Assembly: GCA_039519185.1 (NCBI GenBank)
Contig: CM076848.1
Span: 186,184,628 to 186,248,627 of the forward strand
DNA length: 64,000 bases
From: Astragalus membranaceus
Lineage: Eukaryota > Streptophyta > Magnoliopsida > Fabales > Fabaceae
Direction of reading: 5' to 3'
The notes under the pieces were generated by a model that ran no database searches, was not told the DNA's origin, and worked only from the letters and a program-made list of their open reading frames with translations. Made by a program: the position numbers and the translations under genes. The number at the start of each line of letters is the position of its first letter. Position 1 is the first letter of the stretch. Below, piece by piece: positions 33,811-46,299 of this stretch.

Positions 33811-33948
33811 CAGGATATGCCTTATTTGCAAGATGGAAGACCCGTTGATATGGTCTTCAATCCATTAGGGGTACCTTCACGAATGAATGTAGGACAGATA
33901 TTTGAATGCTCACTCGGGTTAGCTGGGAGTATGCTAAATAGACATTAT
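33811..33948 (+). pseudogene. rpoB: Plastid rpoB fragment in nuclear DNA
   Basis: The frame reads QDMPYLQDGRPVDMVFNPLG, then SRMNVGQIFECSLGLAGS and a final RHY. This is a highly conserved stretch of the chloroplast RNA polymerase beta subunit. Only about 46 codons remain, and similarity ends abruptly on both sides. This is the pattern expected of a nuclear integrant of plastid DNA. Several codons differ from the plastid norm (MLN for LLD before RHY), consistent with decay. Confidence 0.8.
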
Positions 33949-34182
33949 GAATACAGCATCTATAGTATAACTTCCGTCTTGAATGTTGTTTAGTGTTTTT
34001 ATACGATATCCCCGATTCCTCTCAATTTGTAATTCAATACACAAATTAATTTACTATATAAACTATATAATATTATATATAAATTGATTGAAGTAATTAA
34101 TTAACAATATGCTTTTTGTGGTGACGAATATGTGTTCCTACGAAAAGGAATTTATCCATTTTTCAGTGGCGTGGAAACACAT

Positions 34183-34260
34183 AAGAATGCCGAATCCCGC
34201 CTCAATCATCATTTGTCAGGACTATTTGGAGTCAGTTCCTTAGCTTGGGCAGGGCATTTA
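34183..34260 (+). pseudogene. psaB: Plastid psaB fragment in nuclear DNA
   Basis: The frame reads KNAESRLNHHLSGLFGVSSL followed by AWAGHL, matching the photosystem I P700 apoprotein A2. It is 26 codons long. In the plastid chromosome psaB and rpoB are not neighbours, yet here they lie 234 bp apart in the same orientation. Confidence 0.8.
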
Positions 34261-34262
34261 GC

Positions 34263-34350
34263 CTCATCATTTCCAGGAGCCCCCTGGACATCAATAACTT
34301 CTTCCATTCGATCACGAGAAAGGTTATCATCATTGAGATTAACAACAATT
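34263..34350 (-). repeat. Dispersed repeat, copy 2, abutting plastid DNA
   Basis: Second copy of the IVVNLNDDNL-coding repeat. It starts only three bases after the psaB-derived segment ends. Confidence 0.5.
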
Positions 34351-34410
34351 AGGCCAGTGAGGGGGATTAATTGGGATAGATTTGGCCAGTGAATGTCTTG
34401 GCACAAACTC

Positions 34411-35803
34411 GAAATTCAATTTTTAGAAGTGGAAAGCTTCGAATTTGCTTCCAATGATTTATGGTTGGATACGTTGTGATTCAGGTTCCTTTCAGCCGTC
34501 AAGTAGCAACTATTTTCTCCGTATACAATATGTGTGTGTGTGTACACACACACACTTGCCAAAACCTTGAAATTCAATATTTGGAAAATGGGAAAGGCAT
34601 CATCAGTTTCTCTTGTTCATTAATTCAAGCATAATAATCAAGAAACAAATCACAAACACAAAGCAATAATAGTGTCAACCTTGATTTTATCTAATGAGTA
34701 TTAAACACAACATTATTAGACACAACAGAACAGAGTGACACCCATGTGGAAGACATAAGTTCCTGGCAAGCATCTGAGTATTTTCCACCTTAATTTTAGC
34801 TATTCAGTATTAAATATCTGATCCAGGTAGCAAGATTGAGTGGAAACATGGACCCAATAAAAAATCCAATGACAACAACAAACTGAACCAACTTAGTAAT
34901 CCATAAAGCATTTATTTTCAAATTCAATAATAAAAAAAAACACGGGCATCAAAGGAGAAGACAAACAATGAAATCAACATGTAACCAAAACAAAAAGTAA
35001 ATATCACAATAGTAATACATAAACTTTAGAATGGGATGCATCTATGCTTTTATTCCCCTTTATAAAACATGTATAGATGCAATAATATTCACATCAAAGG
35101 CATTGTAGAAAAACACTTGAAGTGCAGCCAAGCTTTCAAGCATCTGACACATCATAAACAGTGGAAAACACAATCCGAGCTGCTAAACCTAAAATCAATT
35201 AACAATGAGCATTATGAAAGTTCTCTCATTCAATATCTAATCATACATTTAATATCAATATTTAAGATTTCAATTCCAAACTAACTAATGAGTTTGATAC
35301 AACATGTCAACTTATATAGTATCGCAATTTAGAAAGGAACTAATTGTTAGAGAAGTTTGCACAACTTTTAGAAAAGAATTCAAGGATCAATTTGTTTTTC
35401 CAAATTTCATCACTTAGCTTGAAGGTGGGAGAAAAGCACCAAAGAAGTTGTTACTTGTTAGCATGTTTCCTGGAAATTGACACCACAATGACATCTAAAT
35501 GCTTCAAGTGCAGATCTGCAAAACAACAAATCTTTATGACATAAGCACATGATTACTTTACTGACACAAATCTTTGCATCAGATTGAAACAGTAGCATCG
35601 ATTGGTTTTGCAAAGGGAAAAACAAAATTAAAAAAGAGCTTTAAACAAAATATGAACTTTCAGATTGCATAAAATGTCATGTAGGCTTCAAGTAGTAGTT
35701 CACCTTACCTTTTCAAGGTGAATAATAATAAGTTAATCTTTTATACTAATTTCTTAAAAGGAAAAAGAACACTTGAAACAATGAAACATATTAATTCTAT
35801 AAC
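34411..35803. other. AT-rich region, no gene recognised
   Basis: Besides the palindrome at 34532 I see no coding frame or element boundary. Short frames at 35069-35284 and 35344-35544 show no family signal. Confidence 0.4.
34532..34555. repeat. Perfect 24-bp GT/AC palindrome
   Basis: Six GT units followed directly by six AC units, forming a perfect inverted repeat with no spacer. Confidence 0.9.
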
Positions 35804-35905
35804 CTCGTCTTCACTATATCGACCAACAGTGCATATCCTCTCAAAGGGCTCACAACCCGAAGCATACTCCAACACAATAGCTAAATAAGAAGGAATCATC
35901 AAGAC
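35804..35905 (-). pseudogene. Isolated SnRK2 protein kinase exon
   Basis: A 102-bp exon with an AG acceptor before 35905 and a GT donor after 35804 encodes 34 residues: LAIVLEYASGCEPFERIC, then a GRYSEDE-type end. This matches the hinge and early C-lobe exon of SnRK2 (SAPK) kinases in both length and borders. The family GGELFERI reads GCEPFERI here, so conserved residues are altered. No other kinase exon was found within 2 kb on either side. It is a transposed or leftover fragment with no kinase function. Confidence 0.7.
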
Positions 35906-37387
35906 CTGCAGGAAAGATATCTCATTCAACAATTTTGTTCTGTTATATGTAACTTTCGAAAAACAAAAATGGAATCGTTCTTTACTTGTCGCAAGTAAAA
36001 TTGGATCCCAGCCCATAGAAAATGATAAATGGACAAAACACAAGAATTATATACTTATTGAGCATTTTTTGTTTCTTCACAAAGGTACATTTATGTTAAT
36101 GAAATAGGGCTGGGTAATTGAGTTGCTGCTAGTTTCTGTGAAAGGTACTGATCAATGTGATTTCTGCATATATTTCCAAAATATTGATATTGGCCTACTG
36201 ATTTCATAAAGAAATAATAGTTGCAGAAGATATAATGGTATGTAACATAATTTTTTCCATATTATACAAATAGTTATTTACCCAATGCAAGTTATCATGA
36301 CCCTATCTCTTTTAGTTATGGTGCAATACACAATATAATTTTTTTCATCATGTCAGGTATAATATAACTCAGCTAATAGAGAAGATAGAAACATAATTAG
36401 GAGTATTTGCATCCCATTAAATTCTATAAGGGGATGAAGATCTGAAAGTGGAAATTCCAAAATAGGAAAAAATCAATACGCAATGAGCAAAAAAAATAAA
36501 ATAAGAATGAATAGAAGAATACTTTTTAGCGAAGATGGAGCATGATCCCGCCGCCACAGATACGAAGAGGAGGTGATTGAGCGTGTCCACCGCAACAGTG
36601 ATCACCACCAAAGCCCTTCTTAGGCCACTGCTCACTGCCGTGTCTCCGCCGTAAAGCCATCCCCAGCGTACACCTCTCCCTCTCTCGCTCTCACCCTCAT
36701 CTCAGTCGATCACACTTCTCCCTCATCCGTAGCTTCCTCCATCTCGGCCTCTCCTCACCAAGTCCTATCTTCTTCCCCTCTTCACCGTTTCATCTGTCTG
36801 CTAGACTCTCGCTCCCTCATCGCATATCTCATCTTTCTCTCGTAATGTGTTGCTGTTACAGGTTTAGGGATTTTAATCCCAAATTTCATCTTTTGTTTCG
36901 ATTTTAGTAAGGAGAGAGTGGAGGAGAGAGGGAGATTGTAGTCATAGAGAGGGAGGGAGAACAGAGACGAAAAATAAATAGAGGGAGGGCGTTTGTGGTG
37001 TAGAGTGAGGGAGAGCAGAGAGGGAAAAGAAATTGATAGGAAGCGATTGTGGTGGAGAGGGAGAGCTGAGAGGAAAAAGAAATTGAGAGAAAGGGAGCAG
37101 AGAAAGAGGACGATTGATGAAGCGATGGGCCAGCCAGCGTTCACTTTTTCTCTCACGTTGAGTGAATATTTTAATCAATACAAACTGTATTTGGTGGGAC
37201 CAATATCGCCGTATAGGAGCACTACCTTTGGCGCGGAATTTACCAACTGCAGTGACGGTATTCGCAGTAATAATAAGATGTGAAAGCCATTGTGTGTACA
37301 ATATCAATTTCCAGCCTCTAAACTATTGATGAACCAAATTGCGCTCAAATCATGATCCAAATTTGATGCGAAATTGATCTGATTTTC
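35906..37387. other. Non-coding region with CT/GA-rich block
   Basis: 36620-37110 is strongly CT-rich then GA-rich, like an untranslated leader read on the minus strand towards the SnRK2 exon. The open frames there (36782-37156, 36942-37307 and others) are compositional. The motif at 37231-37268 (GCGCGGAATTTACC, then CTGCAGTGACGGTATTCGC) resembles 33314-33350 in direct orientation, suggesting two related element ends about 3.9 kb apart. Confidence 0.4.
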
Positions 37388-37785
37388 CTATCTCCTTTTT
37401 TTAGATAAGCAAATCATTCATTCAAAACAGAGCACAAAGCATGCCCAGTCAATTACAATGAATGGGGGAGGGCCTCCTCAAAACCTCCTGAGCCAAAACC
37501 CGTTAGGGAAAAAGACCCAGGTAGGAAAAAGAGTACCTCGGACCTAATGTACAACAATGGGACTAAGAAGTCCTAACCCATTGCTTCTCCCCCGGCTAAG
37601 GTTACAAAGGAACGAAAATTATGCATAAGAGTTATTACAACATTGCCAAACAGCCCATTGGGCATCGATACCAGTCCGACCAAGTCACCCTGCAGTTCCT
37701 CCCCCTCCTTGCCTTGAACCAGCTCCACGCCAAGTCCTTAGTTCCCGCTATAATGCCAGCACTAGTGGAAAGATGACATTATTAA

Positions 37786-38076
37786 GCATCATTTAGTGTC
37801 GGGTGTTTGAAAACCCGACACTAAATGTGTGACCGGTGACATTTTTGCAATTAAATTGAAGATTCCATTTTTCGCGCCTACCTTTAGTGACAGGTGTTTA
37901 AACAACCGACGCTAAAAGTATTTGCTTTGGACATTTAGTGTCGGTTGTTTACACACCCGTCACTAAATGTCCAAAGCAAGTACATTTAGTGTCAGTTGTT
38001 TAAACACCCGTCACTAAATGTCCAAAGCAAGTACATTTAGTGTCGGTTGTTTAAACACCCGTCACTAAATGTCCCA
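37786..38076. repeat. Left subterminal hairpin array of the 9.8-kb CACTA
   Basis: Four or five units of the form CATTTAGTGTCGGTTGTTTA...ACACCCGTCACTAAATG, each self-complementary. The core is TAGTGTCGG, against TAGCGTCGG at the other end. Confidence 0.85.
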
Positions 38077-38170
38077 GTTTTAATTTTTCGCACAAAACAC
38101 GCTCTTCTCATCCTCACAGAAACACGCTCTTCTCTTCCGCACAAAACACGCTCTTCTCTTCCTCACAGAA

Positions 38171-38476
38171 ACCCTTCTCTTCCTCACACAAGAGGCGCTC
38201 CATTCGCAAACTCCGTTCTCCTCCCCGCCTCGCCGTGCACTCCGTTCGCGAACTCGTCGCCACCACTCCACCCTCTGTGACGGTTTAGGGTTTTCATCTC
38301 CCCTCTCTCACTTCCTCACAGAAACCCTTCTCTTCCTCACACAAGCGGCGCTCCATTCGCGAACTCCGTTCTCCGCCCCGCCTCGCCGTGCACTCCATTC
38401 GCGAACTCGTCGCCACCACTCCACCCTCTGACGGTTTAGGGTTTTCATCTTCCCTCTCTCGCTTCCCTCTCTCAGT
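38171..38476 (+). repeat. Tandem duplication of about 153 bp
   Basis: The block starting ACCCTTCTCTTCCTCACACA at 38171 recurs at 38324 with few changes. Both copies contain GACGGTTTAGGGTTTTCATC. It probably lies in the untranslated leader of the transposase transcript. Confidence 0.8.
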
Positions 38477-39004
38477 CGCGAAAACAATGTATCAGTCCCC
38501 AATTTCTTAGTGAATCGCGAGCTTTCTTCTTCAGTTCTTCTTCTTATCAGGTTAGATTTCTTCTCCTCTTCTTTGATGATTGTTTGATTTGGGGAAAATT
38601 GTTCAATTTCCGCGTGAATTGAAAACCCTAATTTCTGATTTTTTAAATTTGGAATCCCTGATTGTTGCTTCTGATTTGGGTGTTTAATTTGATTGTTTAA
38701 TTGTTTATTTTCTGATTGTTGCTTCTGATTTGGGTGTTAGTTATCAGTTATCAACTAGCTTTGAGTTCTAGTTTTGCTGAATGAGTGTTAGTTATCAGTT
38801 ATCACTTATCACTATAACAATTTTTTGTTAATTTTCCAGAAACCTTGTCGAGAGCTACTCTTCATCTGTGGTTAAACAATAAGATGTTGTTCTTGAAACA
38901 TAGTGTCTATCTTTCCAGATTTTGCTTTCTGAGGAATGTTCTGTAAAATAAGGTCTTTGGTATTAGCTTTAGTATTTAACCTTAAATATCACTCTTTGTT
39001 GCAG

Positions 39005-39255
39005 AAGCTGGTGGTACTGAAAAGCTAGATGGAATATATTGTTATGTACTAAAATTAAGGGGAAATTGGTACTCAAAGACTTTGATATTGAAAGAGAAGC
39101 TGGTGGTATTGAAAAACCAACTGTGAAGACCTTTAATGCTAGTGTCACAGAACATACTTTGAAGATTCACTTCTACTGGGCTGGAAAAGGAACCACTGGC
39201 ATACCAACAAGAGGAGTTTATGGATCTTTAATATCTGCTATTTCAGTGGATCCTA
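39005..39255 (+). pseudogene. Captured malectin-domain exon from an LRR receptor kinase
   Basis: An acceptor at 39003-39004 and a donor at 39256 bound an exon containing KGKLVLKDFDIEREAGG, TLKIHFYWAGKGTTGIP and GVYGSLISAISVDP. This is the C-terminal part of the malectin domain in receptor kinases of the At1g53430/RFK1 type. The start of the exon is altered and neither the LRR nor the kinase region is present. It sits between the element end and the transposase gene, in the transcript leader. Confidence 0.75.
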
Positions 39256-40508
39256 GTAAGTCACATCCTGCATCTTCCTGTTACATAGCCATTATCACTT
39301 TCCTCTTATTCTATCTATCATGTTTTTGAAGATTTTACTTGTTTCAAATTGTTTGCCATTTAATTTTATTTCACTAATACTTTAATTTATTGTTATCTCA
39401 AATAACAGAAAATATGTAACAGAAATGATAATCTGTCCACGTAGAAAAAAGTTTGTGGGGTCTGCTGGTTTGAAGTTGTGGTGGTTGCTTAAGGGCTAGG
39501 GTATAGTCTTTGGTTTTGAGTTATTGCTAGCCTTGTGTTTACTTTTTAGTGTTCTCGAGTTGATCTTAATCTTAGACCATAGTAGTGCTTCCTTCTTTTG
39601 TTATATAGTTTCTTTGCTGATTTTGAAGACATGATTTTGACAATTAGCAACTATACAAATCTGTTTGTTTATTGTGATTGAACTAGTTTTGGATTGTAAT
39701 TAAACTAGTTTTGGATTGTGAAGATGACATTTGGGGGTTCTTGACTGATTTCATTGTAATTAAACTAGTTTTGGATTGTGATTCCTTAAGGGAACTTTAA
39801 TTCTTGTTTTGGATTGTGATTCCTTAAGGGAACTTTGAATTTGTTAACTGCATAATTTGTAGTATTCTTTGAAGGTGTTAAAGTCCTTAATCATTTCATA
39901 ATATCATTTTGTAGTACTATTAATTTATCCAATATTCATAATTTTCATGCAGGTAAGTTGCAACTGATATTCCAAGTGATTTTTTAGATCAAATTGGATT
40001 TCTAGAAGTGGAAAGCTGAGTACAGTGGTATACGAATAGCGCGAACCGGAAATCGCCGTTGCTCGGACGGGTCAACCCGGGAAGTTCACTGTCAAACCCG
40101 CTTCTCACTCTTGCATCTGCTTCTCGGTATATTACTTATTCAATTTCTTGTCTAGATTAATCATTTGAGTTCATTCCCTGATCAAAATTATGTTAATATT
40201 ATTAAATACTAGTAACAATAGTAACATGATTAAACACTTGTCCGTTGTGTTTTGTGGGCTGATTTTATTGTTGCACTAGAGCATATTAGTATGTGGAGTT
40301 GTTGGAGTTGTTGTTCATGTTTCTATGAAGAATCATGCTATAAAAAAGAACCTTATTAATGAAGCTTTAAGTTTACTATGTTGGTTTGATGTTATACATT
40401 TATATTTTTACTTGTTTTGATTTAGGAATTTATTTTTACTATCTTGGTTTGATGTGATAGTTTGATTTTGATTTATGAATTTATTTTTACTATCTTTGGA
40501 GCGTAGCG

Positions 40509-43500
40509 ATGGATCGTAGTTGGATACATTGTAATCGTCTGAGTGATGAGTATGCGAAAGGAGTCGAAGAGTTTATAAACTTTGCTCAAGCAAATCTTCG
40601 CAAAACTGATGCTCCCAAAACTAATGTTCCCGAAATTGCTGTAACTTATTCATGTCCTTGTTGTAATTGTGTGAATCGAACCCCACAACCACCAAGTGTA
40701 ATACGGGATCATCTCTTTGTTCATGGGATCTTACCCAGTTATACCACATGGATATGACATGGTGAATCAAGCGGCAACCCAAGTGTGTCCAAAAGTGAGA
40801 AAGTCGATGAAGATATGGATGATCGAATGGAGGACATGATACGTGACATTGGTCCTGAATCTTTTAAGCGGGCGCATGAATATGATAATTTGTGCAAAGA
40901 CACAGATCAACCTTTGTATTTGGGTTGCACAAAATACACCCGGTTGTCTGCGTCGTTAAAATTGATCAATCTGAAGGCGATAAATGGGTGGACTGATAAG
41001 GGATTCACCGAATTGCTTGAGCTGTTGGAAGACATGCTTCCCATTGGTAACACATTGCCAAAACGAACGTATGATGCAAAGAAGATATTGTGTCCGATGG
41101 GTGTGGAGTATCAGAAAATACATGCATGTCCCAAAGACTGCATATTGTATCGGAAAGACTTTGAGAAGTTGCATAACTGTCCTACGTGTGGTTGTTCGCG
41201 CTACAAAGTGAAGTCGGGTGAATCTAATTATGACGACAACAACACAAAGGGTTCCCCTGCGAAGGTTTTATGGTATCTTCCAATAATACCTAGGTTCAAA
41301 CGCTTGTTTGCTAATGCAAATGACGCGAAGAGCATTAGATGGTATGCAGATGAGAGGAAATGTGACGGGCAGCTTCGCCATCCGGCTGATTCTTTGCAAT
41401 GGAAGAAAATTGATAATTTGTATTCGGATTTTGGCACTGAGTCAAGAAATCTTAGGCTCGCACTTGCTTCAGATGGGATGAATCCATATGGTAACTTAAG
41501 TATGAATCATAGCTCATGGCCTGTTCTCCTTTTAATTTACAATCTATCTCCATGGTTGTGCATGAAGCGCAAATATGTGATGCTATCCATGATGATTTCT
41601 GGCCCGAGACAACCTGGTAATGACATAGATGTTTACCTTAGTCCATTGATTGAAGACTTGAGAAAAATGTGGGATGAAGGTGTGGATGTGTTTGACGGGT
41701 ATTCTAATGAAACTTTCAAGCTGCGAGCCATGTTATTTTGCACGATCAATGACTTTCCTGCATACGGAAACTTGTCTGGGTATAGTGTCAAAGGTCATAA
41801 AGGTTGTCCTATTTGTGCAAAAGACACGTGTCACCATCAACTCAAACATGGAAGGAAGACTGTCTACCTTGGGCATCGGAAATTTCTCAAACCTAATCAC
41901 AGATATCGTAAGCTTAAAAAAGCTTTTAATGGGTGCTCGGAAAATGACATTGCTCCGAATGCCTTGACCGGAGAAGAAGTCTATCAAGTGGTTAAGGACA
42001 TCAAAGTTGTATTCGGCAAAAAGCAGAAGCAGCCTAAGGAAAAAAGCAACTGGAAAAAGAGGTCGGTGTTCTTTGATCTTCCGTATTGGTCCAATCTTGA
42101 TGTAAGACATTGTCTTGATGTTATGCACGTCGAGAAAAACGTTTGTGATAGTGTCATCTGGACCCTTCTCAACGTTCAAGGGACAAAGGATGGTATAAAA
42201 TCTCGACTAGATTTGCGTGAGATGGGCATAAGAGAACAATTACATCCAGTGGAACGAGGTAAAGGCACATATTTACCTCCAGCATGTTATACCTTATCAA
42301 GAAAAGAGAAAATGAGCTTTTGCGAGTGTCTACGGGGAATCAAAGTCCCACATGGTTACTCGTCAAATATAAAGCGACTGGTTTCAATGAAAGATCTCAA
42401 ATTAGTTGGCTTGAAGTCTCACGACTGCCATGTCTTGATGCAACAACTACTACCTGTGGCAATTCGTGGCATCTTACCGAAAGATGTCCGATATACCATA
42501 ACTAGGTTGTGCTTATTATTCAATAGTATATGTGCTAAAGTCATCGACCCTCAAAAATTGGACGAGTTGGAAAATGAAGCTGCTATTATCTTGTGCCAAT
42601 TGGAGATGTTTTTTCCTCCCTCATTCTTTGATATCATGGTTCATTTAATTGTTCATCTGGTTAGGGAGATTAGATTATGCGGCCCTGTTTATTTAAGGTG
42701 GATGTACCCAATCGAGCGATACATGAAGATCTTGAAAGGGTATGTGAAGAACCAATATCGTCCTGAAGCATCCATTGTTGAAAGGTACGTCACAGAAGAA
42801 GCGATTGAGTTTTGTTCTGACTACTTGTCAGAAGCAAAATCTGTGGGACTACCAAAGTCTCGTTATGCAGGGAGAGGTCAAGGTAAAGGTACACATGGTA
42901 TAACCACTAAATGCATGGGTCGAGCTGAAGTGCTTCAAGCACATTTGTATGTTTTGAATAATACAGATGAGGTATTACCTTACTTGTCTCTCCATAAAGA
43001 GATAGTAAAAGCCAAAAACCCTCGAATGAAAGAAATATTGTTATTGAACGAGCATAACAACACATTCATAGATTGGTTTAAATCAGAGATTAAGAAAGAT
43101 GTGAGTGCCTCTGAGACTTTGAGATGGTTAGCACATGACCCTCACTTTAATGTCGTATGTTGGAGCGGGTACGACATAAATAGGTTTTCCTTTTACACAA
43201 AGTCGAAAGATGACAAAAGCACCATGCAAAACAGTGGAGTTATGGTCATGGCTTCCGCGATGCACTTCTCTAGTTCAAATGATACAAATCCTGTACTCGC
43301 ATCTATTGCTTACTTTGGTGTCATTGAAGAGATTTGGGTGCTTGATTACTGTAAATTTAAAGTGCCTCTTTTTAAATGTAAGTGGGTTAACAACAATAGT
43401 GGTGTACGTACTGACGAAATGGGATTTACACTAGTGGACCTTGACAAGGTAAGTTATAATGATGAACCCTTCATCATGGCTGACCAAGCAAAACAAGTTT

Positions 43501-43709
43501 TCTATGTCAAAGATCCTTCTAACAAAAAGTGGTCAGTTGTCATGCAAGGAAAAATAGGCAGTGATGAAAATGAAGATTCAAGTCTTGCAATTTCCGAAAC
43601 ACCTTGTTTGTTAACACAAGTGCCTACTTCAGTTGATGACAATGAAGTTGAAGATGAACATGCCACTCGCAATGATCATAATGAAGGAATTTTATACGAA
43701 GGAGTTTAG
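40509..43709 (+). CDS. CACTA transposase, TNP2/TNPD type (one in-frame stop)
   Basis: A 1067-codon frame. Residues 1-82 form the transposase-associated domain (MDRSWIHCNRLSDEY; CPCCNCVN). At 40755-40757 a TGA replaces the Trp of the usual TTWIWHGE motif, and the same frame continues to 43709. The Transposase_21 core follows (ISGPRQPGNDIDVYLSPLIE; CPICAKDT; YWSNLDVRHCLDVMHVEKNV). After it come a DUF4218-like region (CHVLMQQLLPVAIRGILP; YLRWMYPIERYMK) and a DUF4216-like C-terminus (VLDYCKFKVPLFKCKW). The length is normal for the family. It cuts element ends and moves the transposon. A 974-residue product could start downstream of the stop, losing the N-terminal zinc-binding domain. No other break was seen. 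Confidence 0.9.
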
Positions 43710-43835
43710 ATTTGTTTTTTTGAACCTATGAAATTGTAATTTTGAACTTAGTGACAATGATGGTATGTAATTTTGAACCGATGTTGTATAATGGAACTTG
43801 TTCTATATCTATCTTCTTTTTGTTGGTGAGCTTTG

Positions 43836-43838
<3 letters not shown>

Positions 43839-43881
<43 letters not shown>
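43839..43881. repeat. (TA)n microsatellite
   Basis: About 20 TA units between the two CACTA genes. Confidence 0.95.
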
Positions 43882-43883
<2 letters not shown>

Positions 43884-44099
43884 ATTTTGCACCTATGTTG
43901 TATAATGGAACCGATTGACCTATTTTTCAGTTTTCTAACTAGTTTATATGCTATTGATGATTTGCTCAACTTAAGAGATGGTTCCTTATTAATGACATTG
44001 TATGGACATGTACCACCAATTATAACATCTTATTTCTTTTCTTATTTATAACATCTTATTTCTTTTCTTGATTGTTTCCTTTGTTTAAGTTCAGCTATC

Positions 44100-46231
44100 A
44101 TGTCTTCAAAAAAGAATACCAGACGTCCAACTTCATTAAAAAAGTTCACTTCTAGGTGCCCAGATGGTCAAAAATACAGAGTGGAAATTGATATTAAAGG
44201 CGGTCTTATTGGTCCTTATGCTAACAAATTCAAGACCTATTTAGGGGTGGTTGCACGAACAAAGATAAGCATATTGCCAATGAAGTGGAGTGATGTTGAC
44301 GAGGAGACAAAAACGATTGCTTGGGATGATGTAAAGCTAATATTTGATGTTCCCGAGAGTAATGAATTCAAGAAAGCTTGGATGTCTCATATCTCTCTTT
44401 GTTGGAGACAGTTCAAGACAACTCTCACCAGAACATACGTCTTTGGTAGTGGGGATAATGATGGTCAAAAAAATCCATGTCACAAGTACAGCAACATATC
44501 TCTCGAGACATGGGCTGCATTTGCCAACAGTCGCATTACTGAGGAGTTTGTGGTATTGTTTTAACTATAACTATTTTAGTTTCTTAAACATTAATGATAT
44601 GTTGTAAATATGGTGGTGTTTTTGTTCTTTGTAACAGGCTAAGAGAGAAGCTGCCAAGAATATTCGAAAAAATAATAAATACAACCACACAATGGGGCCA
44701 GGTGGTTATAAAAAGTTGAAGAAGAATTTGAAAGAAGAACAAATCAAAAAAATCAAGGAGGAGTCTGGTGATCCTGATTTGGAGGTGGAGCCTACATCTC
44801 CAGAGCGTCATGAGCTGTGGAAGGCTGGCCGCCAAAGCAAGTCTGGATCTTATGCATGCCAGTCGTCAGCATCTGTTGGATCTAAGATTGTAAGTATAAT
44901 ATTGTGTGGTGTTTCTAAGACATTGTGTGTGAATCTAAGATTGTTAAATTGTAACATGTGAACATGCTTTTGTTGCAGGATGAACTTGCGGTTTTGAGTA
45001 GCCAAGGATCTTTCGTTCCTCAAGGAAAGAATGATATTTTGACGGTTGCCATTGGAACACCTGAGCATCCTGGTCGTGTTCGGGGAGTTGGAAAAGGTGT
45101 TGGGATAAAGAGATACTTTGGAGGTGTGACACGTACTGGCCCGGGTAGCTCACAAGTTGTCAAAGCGGAGTTGATGAAAGAAATTATGAAGGACGTGGAA
45201 GTGATGGTGCAAGACCGAGTTCGCAAAGTGTTGGAAGAGGTATATGTTTATATTACTAGATTTGTTTTATTATTTGAATCAATTCATAAATAATAGCTTA
45301 ATTTATATTTATGTTTTAATTTTTCAGCACACCATCTCATGTGGAGGTCTTCAACATGCTGGTGTTCAGGTTCCCTCTCCCAATACAACGGTTGGATCTA
45401 AGGCAAGCCACTCACCACCTCATGCGGAGGAGGAGGTAAATATTGATTGGATGAAAGAGATGCTTGTGGTGGGGTATGCCGATAAGAGACATGCCAAGAT
45501 AATGTTGGAGCACGAAGCTCATGAATGCTTTGTCTCCTTCAAAGAGATCCTGGACATGGTTTCCGGTGAAGAGTGGCTTGAGATGAGCCATTTGGCCTTA
45601 TGGTCCACGTAAGTAGTAAATTCTATTTCATTATATAAATTTCTCACATTTTTACATATATTAATCGATTTGATAGTTTTTCTTACTTGCCACTAGATAT
45701 TTGCATCGTCAATGTCTTGAAAGAGGTATTGGGGACTTATATGGATTTGTGTGTCCATACAAGCTTAACTTGAAGCATTACTCCATAAATGTTGTCCTTC
45801 AAAACATTCAAGAGAAATTGATGACCACCACTACGAGAGTATATATTACTCCATTTTGCCATAGGTACGTAACAGCAAAATATTTCAACTAATTGGTGAT
45901 TCATTTTTCTGTGCGTTGGTTAATTTTAAGTTTATCAATGTTGCAGTGGACATTGGCAACTAATTATCTTAATCCCAAATCAAAATACTGTGGTCTGGAT
46001 GTGTTCTTTAGGCCGCAAACCAAACCAAGAAATCAAATGCATGCTTAGCAAGTAAGTTTTTATTTTTTATCATGGTTTAGATTGTAGTATTTGAATTAAG
46101 TTGGGTTGAGGACTTATAAGTACTTTTATATTGTTATTAGAGCTGTCAATGATTATTCTACATCTGCCCCCACGTGGTTGTACCCTACAGTAAGTAATTT
46201 AAAATATTGAGTTGATTTAATTTGAAATTGG

Positions 46232-46299
<68 letters not shown>

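Noticed and set aside
36782..37307. Minus-strand frames rich in Ser, Leu and Arg
   Set aside because: GA/CT-biased DNA with no recognisable domain, more like an untranslated leader.
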